IMG/VR virus record: IMGVR_UViG_3300043539_002419
Coordinates: 1 to 21,092 of that record
DNA length: 21,092 nt
Direction: 5' to 3' (one strand)
Origin: a virus
Positions 14,863-21,092 of the stretch are shown here, piece by piece. The position numbers were made by a program, and so were the translations under genes. Each line of letters begins with the position of its first letter. Position 1 is the first letter of the stretch. Below the pieces are notes generated by a model that saw only the letters and a list, made by a program, of their open reading frames with translations, had not been told where the DNA came from and ran no database searches.

Positions 14863-16707
14863 TTAGGAATTAAGTAACTTATCCAGTTCTTCTCCAATTT
14901 TTCCTAAACTTTGTTGTCCCATTCCTAAATCTAACCATTTTTTACTATACATATCCGACTCTAAAAGGATATTCATATCCCTATTTTTAGCTGATTCAGG
15001 TGTGATTTCACCTGGTGGCGGAGATGGTGGTTCAATACCTCCAAGTTCTCCAGTTGGTGGTACTTCACCGCCTAAATCTCCTCCCGCAAATGCTCCACCT
15101 AATTCAGGTGGTGCTCCAGTTTCATCTCCACTTGGTGGTGGTGTTCCTGCAGGTGCTTTATTTGTACCGTATAGTCTATCAATATTATCAAATATACCTG
15201 TCTTAACAATAACGGTTGGTGTCTGTTTGAGTTCTTCACCAACCGCTTTTTCCATTCTTTGTTGAAGTAAATCGACTCTGATTTCATCGTCTGACCATTG
15301 GAACAAATGTTTCTTGGCCCAAGTTGATGATGTTGCAGCAATACCTGTACCAGGGTCAGAAACCATATCTTTATATAATAACATTTTTTCTTTCCAAATG
15401 TCAATCTTAAGAAGGTCAGCCTGTGTGGAAGGGTTTGTAAGTCCTAAAGTAAAATTTGAAATTTCTTCGTCGAATCCCAATAAGAACAAATGAATAATTG
15501 CAATTTTATTCAACTCTTGAACCATAGATTTCTGAATTCTATTGATTGTTCTTGCAAAACGAATATCCATAAGAGCTAAACTCTTACCATCACCAACCAC
15601 ATCCTCAAATCCAAGGAATGCCTTAGGAATACGAAGAGCCGTAACAAGTTTCTTTTGTAGGTACTCGATATCGGCAATTTCTGAAAGGTTTTGTGCACCA
15701 GCCAAAGTGTCAATTGGGTTTGGCGCTGCAGGGTCTCTTACAGGAATAAAATAATCTTGGTCAACAGCCATTTGATTAAATCTCATATCAACCGAACCTG
15801 TTTTACTATCAACAATTTGTTCTCTTTTAAACTTGTTGGCGACACGTTGTACATAAGCCTCAACGTCATCGTCATTCATATTTCCTACGTAGACCTTAAA
15901 CACTCTACGTTCTGGGGCTCTTGAAGTACGGTAAATTAACATCGCGTCCTCCGATAATAGAAGTTGTTTCCAAATTCTACGGGACTTTTCCAACATTGAC
16001 GTACCATACGGCAATTTTCTATCGTCACCTAATAGTCTAAAGTGACCAATTTCCCAAGGTTGAAATTCCATATTTCTGGCTTTCCAATAAAATTTCAATC
16101 CTTTTTGTTCATCTTCTTTTTTGATTTCATAGTTAGAACCATTCATCAAACCTCTTTCGATTCTTTCAACTTCAACATTTGGTAATTGTTGACAACCAAT
16201 AACCCCCCCTTCAGGGTCCAATCTCAAGTAGATGAAGTTGTCACCATACTTACAGGTGTTTCGTGTCCACATAGGTAAGTTGGTGTTAATATCTAAGTTG
16301 TTATTGAATAAATCGGCTAAAACAGATTTAATTCTTTTAGACTCAGAATAAATTTGAAGTACAAAACCATCCTCGTTAGGAGTGGTAGATTCTTCGGCAT
16401 AGATATCAAGTGCTGCAGAAATCTCAGGGGTATATTCCATTGATTCATAATCGTAATATGATGCCAATCTGTTTGGTTCGTAATAAACCGCCTGAGTGTA
16501 TAAATTACTTTCTACTTTGGCAAATTGACCAGCCAAATACGATGTTTGACGTGCCTGTAATTTCTCTTTTTCGTATTCGGCTTTATCAGTAGTTCTGAGA
16601 AGTTCTTTTTTGTCAAACTTATAAACAGGAAAATCCTGACTCATAAGTGCGTCAGGTCCCATAGCTCTACCTAATCGTTGCCATATAGTAATATTTTTAT
16701 CACTCAT
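14863..16707 (-). CDS. 20: Portal vertex protein, T4 gp20-like
   Basis: A 614-aa protein with lines typical of T4-type portals: TPEISAALDIYAEESTTPNE at residues 93-112, LPMWTRNTCKYGDNFIYLRL, WEIGHFRLLGDDRKLPYGTS, the long helix with LLSEDAMLIYRTSRAPERRV, and FLGFEDVVGDGKSLALMDIR. Twelve copies form the ring at one head vertex through which DNA enters, on which head assembly starts and to which the tail joins. Compared with T4 gp20 (524 aa) it has a C-terminal Gly/Pro-rich, low-complexity extension at roughly residues 515-575 (GTPPPSGDETGAPPELGG and similar), then a short helical end preceded by an L-L-E|S protease-like site. It follows the terminase gene with a 38-base spacer holding a TATTTATT element and precedes the core protein gene. 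Confidence 0.94.
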   Translation of the reverse strand: MSDKNITIWQRLGRAMGPDALMSQDFPVYKFDKKELLRTTDKAEYEKEKLQARQTSYLAGQFAKVESNLYTQAVYYEPNRLASYYDYESMEYTPEISAALDIYAEESTTPNEDGFVLQIYSESKRIKSVLADLFNNNLDINTNLPMWTRNTCKYGDNFIYLRLDPEGGVIGCQQLPNVEVERIERGLMNGSNYEIKKEDEQKGLKFYWKARNMEFQPWEIGHFRLLGDDRKLPYGTSMLEKSRRIWKQLLLSEDAMLIYRTSRAPERRVFKVYVGNMNDDDVEAYVQRVANKFKREQIVDSKTGSVDMRFNQMAVDQDYFIPVRDPAAPNPIDTLAGAQNLSEIADIEYLQKKLVTALRIPKAFLGFEDVVGDGKSLALMDIRFARTINRIQKSMVQELNKIAIIHLFLLGFDEEISNFTLGLTNPSTQADLLKIDIWKEKMLLYKDMVSDPGTGIAATSSTWAKKHLFQWSDDEIRVDLLQQRMEKAVGEELKQTPTVIVKTGIFDNIDRLYGTNKAPAGTPPPSGDETGAPPELGGAFAGGDLGGEVPPTGELGGIEPPSPPPGEITPESAKNRDMNILLESDMYSKKWLDLGMGQQSLGKIGEELDKLLNS

Positions 16708-16737
16708 TTTTTATAAATTTACGTATCTTACTATTTT

Positions 16738-16745
16738 AATAAATA
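16738..16745 (-). promoter_or_regulatory. TATTTATT element upstream of the portal gene
   Basis: The minus strand reads AGTATTTATTAAAATAGTAA; TATTTATT directly follows the terminase stop codon and ends 30 bases before the portal ATG. The downstream AATAGTAA part resembles the element before the gene at 8707. Confidence 0.4.
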
Positions 16746-18515
16746 CTACTTAGGACCAAACAACCATTTATATTGTTCATAATCATTTCTGGTTGGTGTA
16801 TAGTTTTTGCTATTTTTGGTCATTGAACCAGGAGTTTGAGGTACTGAAGGATTAAAAAATTTAGATTGGTCTTTATTTTCAGAAACCATAGTAGTCCAAG
16901 AATCTAACATAGATTTTGTATGGTTTTCTACTTTACTCAGAGATGGGAATGCTGCTTCTGCTGCAAAACAAGCCATAGAAATTCCCATAATACAATCATC
17001 GTGGTGACCCCTTTGATGGTCTGGTCTTCCGTTTATATACACGAAAGTTCCCATTTCATTTAAAAGTCTTGAGGAACGTATTTGGAATTTGTGTCTTATT
17101 GCCTCCTCAAATGAAGCGATTATTTGAACCCTTTTTGCGTTGAAATTGATACCAGGTATTTTTTCTTTTAATTTGGGGTCATACTTCCATTTATTAGCAA
17201 AATCAACCCCTTCAATATAAAAGTTCTCATATCCAAGTTCTTGTAATTTTCGTGCGGTGGCAACACCCATACCTCCTGTTAAGTCAGTTATGCAAAGTGC
17301 ACTATACATATTTCCCCATTTGTAGGCAATTTCCGCCAATACATCAGGTGGTATTTTACCAACAAATTCTAAGACTTGCTCACGTGCATCAAAATCGATA
17401 ATTTGAATACTTGAAAAATCTTCAGAGTCTCCTCTCGACACGTCGATACCCATAACATATCTGTGTCCATTTTCAGGTTCTTTCCAAATCCATAATTGAT
17501 TTGCCATCAATTTTGCGTTTGGGTCTTTAATGTAATTTTGAGAAATGTCTTGTAAAGTATTTGAATCAAATACGTTGTCGCCTGAACCTAAGAAATTACA
17601 CTCTAATTCTTGAGCAACTTTTCTTCTGTCGTATTTGAGTTTTTTAACCATCGCCTCAAACCAACTAGAGCAAGGTTTATAACCATCTGAAACGTAAATT
17701 TGTAGGCTTATCAAACTTCTGTTTTGAATATCAATATCTTGTAAACTTATAATATCTTCAGGACTGTATTGTTCTTTGTTGAGCAAATAATGTACAATAT
17801 CTTTGGTTTTTACCATATACAAATCTTTAGTATATCGGGGGTCCCTATACCAATACATTTCGGTAATTTTAAAATCGTTCATTCCCCTTAATGCTTGGTC
17901 GTAAATTTCATAGTAAATCGGGTCATAACCATTAGGGGTTGAAATTACAATAACTTTACCGCCTGTAGAAAGTGACGCCATACAAGCCGCCCAAAAATCA
18001 CTGTCAGCCTCGATAAACGCAGCCTCATCAAATATTAACACGGTTGGACTATAACCACGAAGTGCGTCTTTAGAAGTTGCCACAGCTTTAACTTCACAAC
18101 CATTAGATAGTTTAAAATGACGTGCAGAATTCTTTTCACCTGAAAATCCAATACCAACCCAATTTGGCCACTGTTCAGTAAAAGCTCTGATTTTGTTGGC
18201 AAATTCTACAGATGTTTCTAATTTGTTTGCAATAATAAGAATTTTTTCAGGTTTTTCTTTTCTTGCAAATGCCACTTTTTTACTTGCCCAAGCAGCGGTC
18301 ACTGTAGAAACACCTGCTTGACGGTATTTTAAAGCAATATTTTCATTAAAATTTTCATAATCCTCAATCAATAATACTTGGTCTTGAAATAACTCAAGTG
18401 GTACATATTTGGAGACAGTATTATCAAATGTTTGTAAATAAGTTCTCAAAGCGTATGGAGTACTATTCATACACTTTTTATACTCAATTAAAAGTTGTTC
18501 TCTTGTAAGACTCAT
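16746..18515 (-). CDS. terL: Large terminase subunit, T4 gp17-like
   Basis: A 589-aa packaging motor and nuclease. ATPase part: Walker A-like KYRQAGVST at residues 63-71 (no Lys in the usual P-loop position), Walker B VLIFDEAAF with D163/E164, and coupling motif ISTPNG at 191-196. Nuclease part, RNase H-like: D358 in VMGIDVSRGDSEDF, D411 in ALCITDLTGGMG, and D506/D507 in GHHDDCIMG, the three acidic positions expected for metal binding. In T4 the enzyme docks on the portal, pumps DNA into the prohead and cuts the concatemer. The N-terminal region before Walker A is about 100 residues shorter than in T4 gp17 while the total is close to T4 (610 aa). The start ATG overlaps the stop of the upstream 429-aa gene (TAATG), implying coupled translation. 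Confidence 0.95.
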   Translation of the reverse strand: MSLTREQLLIEYKKCMNSTPYALRTYLQTFDNTVSKYVPLELFQDQVLLIEDYENFNENIALKYRQAGVSTVTAAWASKKVAFARKEKPEKILIIANKLETSVEFANKIRAFTEQWPNWVGIGFSGEKNSARHFKLSNGCEVKAVATSKDALRGYSPTVLIFDEAAFIEADSDFWAACMASLSTGGKVIVISTPNGYDPIYYEIYDQALRGMNDFKITEMYWYRDPRYTKDLYMVKTKDIVHYLLNKEQYSPEDIISLQDIDIQNRSLISLQIYVSDGYKPCSSWFEAMVKKLKYDRRKVAQELECNFLGSGDNVFDSNTLQDISQNYIKDPNAKLMANQLWIWKEPENGHRYVMGIDVSRGDSEDFSSIQIIDFDAREQVLEFVGKIPPDVLAEIAYKWGNMYSALCITDLTGGMGVATARKLQELGYENFYIEGVDFANKWKYDPKLKEKIPGINFNAKRVQIIASFEEAIRHKFQIRSSRLLNEMGTFVYINGRPDHQRGHHDDCIMGISMACFAAEAAFPSLSKVENHTKSMLDSWTTMVSENKDQSKFFNPSVPQTPGSMTKNSKNYTPTRNDYEQYKWLFGPK

Positions 18516-19804
18516 TATTTGGAAGGACTGATACCTAGTCCTGCCAACAAGTCATCTAAACCATCTTCACCCGAGTCTTTTTTCTCTGGTTCAAAATTTT
18601 CGTATTCTGTTTTAAGTTGGTTCGCTTTTTTCATAATCTCACGGAACCTATCGGTTGCTTTAGAAACACGAGATTTATCCTCTGAAATTGCGTCTCCCGT
18701 AAGTTTTATCACCTCAGCGGCAGGAAGTTTATAAAGTTCCATTTGGAACCAATTTATTAAGCCTTTATTTTCATCTTCAAAAATCTCATCGGGCAGAGCA
18801 AATCGTAATCTTTCAACCACTGGTGGACCAATTCTCAAAGACCACGCCTCCATAGGTAAAGTGTCCGTTTGACCCATTACTTGTTGTCTTATGACAGGGT
18901 CTTCAGGTAATCCGTATCTACCTTTTGCCTCTTCCAAACCTTTCAAAATCTCGTGACACAAGATTGGAAATAACATACCCCAAGCGGAGATTGTTGTGTC
19001 AGGTCTTTCTTCGCCTTCTTCACCTTCACCTTCATCATTATCATTGTTGTTGTCTTGAAGTTCTACCTTACCACCAACACCTTGTCCTGTTTCAGACATA
19101 TATTCTATCGAAGCCTCATCAGTGAAATAATTGAAGTCGTTTAACGCCATAATCAACAAGTAATTGTCATAGAGATTTGGGTTAATTCTGTTAAGTTCTC
19201 TTCTAACACTTGGTTTTTGAAAGACGTAGTGCCCTTTTTTAGCAGTCCCCTGAATAATTGCGTTAATGATATTTCTTTTGTGAATTTCAAGTTCAACTAA
19301 TTCCTTACGAGTAAGTTCATCACCATCCATCAAAGCATTTGCTTTAATTTCTTCTTCAGTTTCATCTTCTAATTCTTCAGATTCGTTTCGGAAATTTTGT
19401 ACATTGATTTGTTCCCCTAAGTGTAAATCAAAATCAAACCAATCTTCAGGAACTTCAGATTCTTCGAGACAAGCCCTCAGAGCCAAGTCTTTTAACTCTT
19501 CAAGGTGACCTTGCTCGATTTGCCAAGTTGGCATAATTTTACCATACGCCTCAGATTTAATCATCATTGCAAGATTTCTTGGGGTAACAAGTGTTTGATT
19601 AGAAGTGGCACTTCTTAACTTATCAACAACTTGTTTGAATCTATTTGTGATTAATCTTTGTACGTCTTGCTCACGACGGGCAAGTGCAGGATTTTGAGCA
19701 TATGGACTTTCAGGATTAGAAATTTTTCTTTCTAAAGATGGGTCCATCCTTTCAGGATAATCCCCATAATCAATTTGTTCCTGAATTTTTTTATTTCTTG
19801 CCAT
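18515..19804 (-). CDS. Conserved-type structural or packaging protein upstream of terminase
   Basis: A 429-aa acidic protein of unrecognised family. Features in order: a charged N-terminus (ARNKKIQEQIDYGDYPERM), a helical part including VQRLITNRFKQVVDKLRSAT and NLAMMIKSEAYGKIMPTWQI, an acidic stretch (residues 140-155), a helical part with HKRNIINAIIQGTAKKGHYV, an Asp/Asn/Glu/Gly low-complexity loop at 250-268, a well-ordered segment (ISAWGMLFPILCHEILKGLE, then MEAWSLRIGPPVVERLRFAL) and a short tail DGLDDLLAGLGI. It is in the place where T4 has the small terminase gene 16, and is translationally coupled to gp17, but it is much larger than gp16 (164 aa) and shows no clear DNA-binding motif. 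Small-terminase replacement, head-completion protein or portal-associated protein are open options. Confidence 0.75.
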   Translation of the reverse strand: MARNKKIQEQIDYGDYPERMDPSLERKISNPESPYAQNPALARREQDVQRLITNRFKQVVDKLRSATSNQTLVTPRNLAMMIKSEAYGKIMPTWQIEQGHLEELKDLALRACLEESEVPEDWFDFDLHLGEQINVQNFRNESEELEDETEEEIKANALMDGDELTRKELVELEIHKRNIINAIIQGTAKKGHYVFQKPSVRRELNRINPNLYDNYLLIMALNDFNYFTDEASIEYMSETGQGVGGKVELQDNNNDNDEGEGEEGEERPDTTISAWGMLFPILCHEILKGLEEAKGRYGLPEDPVIRQQVMGQTDTLPMEAWSLRIGPPVVERLRFALPDEIFEDENKGLINWFQMELYKLPAAEVIKLTGDAISEDKSRVSKATDRFREIMKKANQLKTEYENFEPEKKDSGEDGLDDLLAGLGISPSK

Positions 19805-20630
19805 TACTTAGTAAACTTTTAATTGCGTTCAATACATCTTCTTTAGCTCTTTCTAAATCCTGTGCTTTAGGTGCAGGATTTTCTCCTGGATTTGGATTTT
19901 TACCAGGGTGTGGTGGTCTTTGAGGTTTTGTATCAGGTTTTACACCTGGCTTAACTTTTGGTTTTGTTGGAGCCTCAGTTGGAGCTTCGAATATTGTTTT
20001 GATAAAATCTTTCTTTGTCATCTTAGGTGTTAAATTTCTTTCTACCAAAGATACAATTTCTTTTTCAATTAACAAATGGTAAGGGTTTTTTCCTTCTTTG
20101 ACAGACTTCTTCACATCCTTAACACATCTTTCGTATTTGTTCATTTCAGATTTACTCCATTCACTTCTCTCCGTTGTTCCGAACTCTTTACCCATAGTAG
20201 AAGTACAAATCGCAAAAGGATTGTATTCCTTCTTTTTTTCTCCAAGTTCACCTTCTGTTGGCATTCCGTCCACTGCCCCTGAAGGGTCACCCATATCAGT
20301 TGACGCACCAACTTGGTGTGGTTGTTGAGTAGTTTCTCCACTGAAAACATTCATAGGGTCAACTTTGTCTTCACTCATTTCACCCTCCGCAGTTGTTGTT
20401 ACAACGGTTTTACCGGCTTTGTTTGCAACAGAAACACCACCAACAGAAGTTTCACTTCCACTTGGAATTTCAATCTGTTTTACGGTTTTTGTTCTAACAA
20501 CTGGTTGTGATTGTTCATCAAGCATAAATTTACCGTAAAGTAATTCGAGTTGGGATTCCGATAGTTTACCAACAGTATTTGCACTAAGACCCATTTCTAT
20601 GAGTTTTATCGCTTTTGAATTAGTTTTCAT
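19791..20630 (-). CDS. Candidate capsid-packaged protein with protease-type cleavage sites
   Basis: A 279-aa protein; the frame runs six codons further upstream to a TTG, but the ATG at 20630, overlapping the upstream stop by 11 bases, is preferred. Residues 1-39 are a helical N-terminus (KLSESQLELLYGKFMLDE|Q) with an L-x-E end after residue 39. Residues 40-135 are Thr/Ser/Gly-rich and probably unstructured. Residues 136-180 hold a compact Cys-containing motif (NPFAICTSTMGKEFG, then NKYERCVKDVKKSVKEGKNP) that I have seen in marine phage proteins without a known function. Residues 185-215 are a second helix ending in TIFE|A, another I-x-E site. Residues 216-256 are Pro/Lys-rich, and the end is a short helix. 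The layout suggests processing by gp21 into several pieces inside the head. It overlaps the next gene by 14 bases. Confidence 0.7.
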   Translation of the reverse strand: MKTNSKAIKLIEMGLSANTVGKLSESQLELLYGKFMLDEQSQPVVRTKTVKQIEIPSGSETSVGGVSVANKAGKTVVTTTAEGEMSEDKVDPMNVFSGETTQQPHQVGASTDMGDPSGAVDGMPTEGELGEKKKEYNPFAICTSTMGKEFGTTERSEWSKSEMNKYERCVKDVKKSVKEGKNPYHLLIEKEIVSLVERNLTPKMTKKDFIKTIFEAPTEAPTKPKVKPGVKPDTKPQRPPHPGKNPNPGENPAPKAQDLERAKEDVLNAIKSLLSNGKK

Positions 20631-21015
20631 ATATAACGTCTTTTTCAAATTCGAGAATCAAATCCATCTCGTAAAGTTTATCTTTTACAGTTTTTTCAGC
20701 TTCACCAAATGAGAATACCAATCTTTCATCTCTATCTCTCTCTGAGGGTTCCCATCCAAGTGCAACAACACCATCCATAGAATCCACCAAAGAAAATAAA
20801 TCAGAATTTTGAATTAAATCTAATTTGATTTCAGTATTTCTCAAAATACCAACTTTTTTTATAAATTCTAATTCAGGTGGGTGAGGATATCCTGCAGCTG
20901 GTTGATTGTCCCAAGACTCACCCCAAACCTCCTTTGTGTCAGAAAATATAAATTCATATAAATTATCTCCTTTATAGTCGGGACCAAGTCCGTTAATATA
21001 AATTAGATGACTCAT
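20620..21015 (-). CDS. Conserved-type hypothetical protein
   Basis: A 131-aa acidic protein: SHLIYINGLGPDYKGDNLYE, then FIFSDTKEVWGESWDNQPAA and GYPHPPELEFIKKVGILRNT, followed by DSMDGVVALGWEP and a charged C-terminus FGEAEKTVKDKLYEMDLILE. I recognise the type as a small protein recurring upstream of terminase genes in marine T4-like phages, with no known function; it shows no membrane segment and no catalytic motif that I can name. Its ATG overlaps the stop of the partial gene upstream (ATGA) and its end overlaps the next gene by 11 bases, so all genes from the window edge to gp17 look like one tightly coupled unit. Confidence 0.75.
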   Translation of the reverse strand: MSHLIYINGLGPDYKGDNLYEFIFSDTKEVWGESWDNQPAAGYPHPPELEFIKKVGILRNTEIKLDLIQNSDLFSLVDSMDGVVALGWEPSERDRDERLVFSFGEAEKTVKDKLYEMDLILEFEKDVIYEN

Positions 21016-21092
21016 AAAACTTGACCTTCTTGACTGATTTTAACCAATTTATTTTTGAATTCGAAAACCAAATTTTTCTTATTAGTTTTACC
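21012..21092 (-). CDS. C-terminal end of a gene cut by the window edge
   Basis: The minus strand is open from the window edge for 26 codons, reading GKTNKKNLVFEFKNKLVKIS then QEGQVL and a TGA that overlaps the ATG of the 131-aa gene (TTATGAG). The tight ATGA overlap matches the junctions downstream, so this is very probably the 3' end of a real gene. The piece is too short to identify; it alternates polar and hydrophobic residues like beta strands. Confidence 0.6.
   Translation of the reverse strand, partial: GKTNKKNLVFEFKNKLVKISQEGQVL

Noticed and set aside
15002-15265. Gly/Pro/Ser-rich plus-strand reading frame
   Set aside because: It mirrors the Gly/Pro-rich extension of the portal gene on the other strand; composition is explained by that gene.
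20631-20648. TTG at 20648 as the start of the 279-aa gene
   Set aside because: The in-frame ATG six codons later overlaps the upstream stop in the way usual for this block; the TTG adds only MKKTLY-like residues with no support.
1-21092. tRNA genes, CRISPR arrays, insertion sequences, integrase or attachment sites
   Set aside because: I looked for cloverleaf-like segments, regularly spaced direct repeats and transposase or integrase motifs and saw none; there is also no gene-free stretch over 300 bases.

Overview
The window is a fragment of a tailed-phage genome of the T4-like (contractile-tail) type, AT-rich (about one third G+C by eye) and densely packed, with many stop/start overlaps (ATGA, TAATG). 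Most gene starts have no recognisable Shine-Dalgarno sequence. That, together with a TTG-N19-TATATTTG promoter matching the Bacteroidota primary-sigma consensus, a Bacteroidota-like ribosomal protein bS21 and a DUF4494-like protein, suggests a Bacteroidota (probably flavobacterial, aquatic) host. Host and habitat are inferences. No tRNA, rRNA, CRISPR array, integrase or insertion sequence is visible.

Left part (1-8331, + strand): the 3' end of a probable glycosyltransferase, a gp55-like late sigma factor, a small acidic-tailed protein beside it, then a probable baseplate/tail block: a 744-aa protein with a Pro/Thr linker, a small helical protein, a gp5-like OB-fold baseplate hub protein and a 504-aa beta-rich protein. 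A basic Cys-containing protein with a cleavable-looking N-terminus follows. After it come a Bacteroidota-type promoter and two small genes, one encoding a membrane protein.

Middle (8306-8976): a short minus-strand gene (DUF5872-like, basic, Cys-containing) and a divergent plus-strand gene start from one 26-bp spacer. A strong hairpin terminator near 9027 separates this part from the head genes.

Right part (9058-21092, minus strand, read right to left): the head and packaging module in T4-like order. It runs from conserved unknown genes, through a 279-aa candidate packaged protein and a 429-aa protein, to the large terminase (gp17), portal (gp20), a core protein in the gp67/68 position, an unknown 149-aa protein, prohead protease (gp21), a DUF4494-like protein, scaffold (gp22) and major capsid protein (gp23). 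One plus-strand gene breaks this block: a phage bS21 (rpsU) at 13962-14150.

How it fits together: gp20 forms the portal, and gp22 with the gp67/68-like protein probably forms the prohead core inside a gp23 shell. The gp21 protease should then cleave core, shell and packaged proteins after (I/L)-x-E, and gp17 packages DNA. The gp55-like sigma would drive these late genes; a repeated TATTTATW element lies just upstream of many of them. The points most worth a second look are the bS21 gene, the (I/L)-x-E-ended helix shared by several otherwise unrelated proteins, and the orientation of the TATTTATW element.
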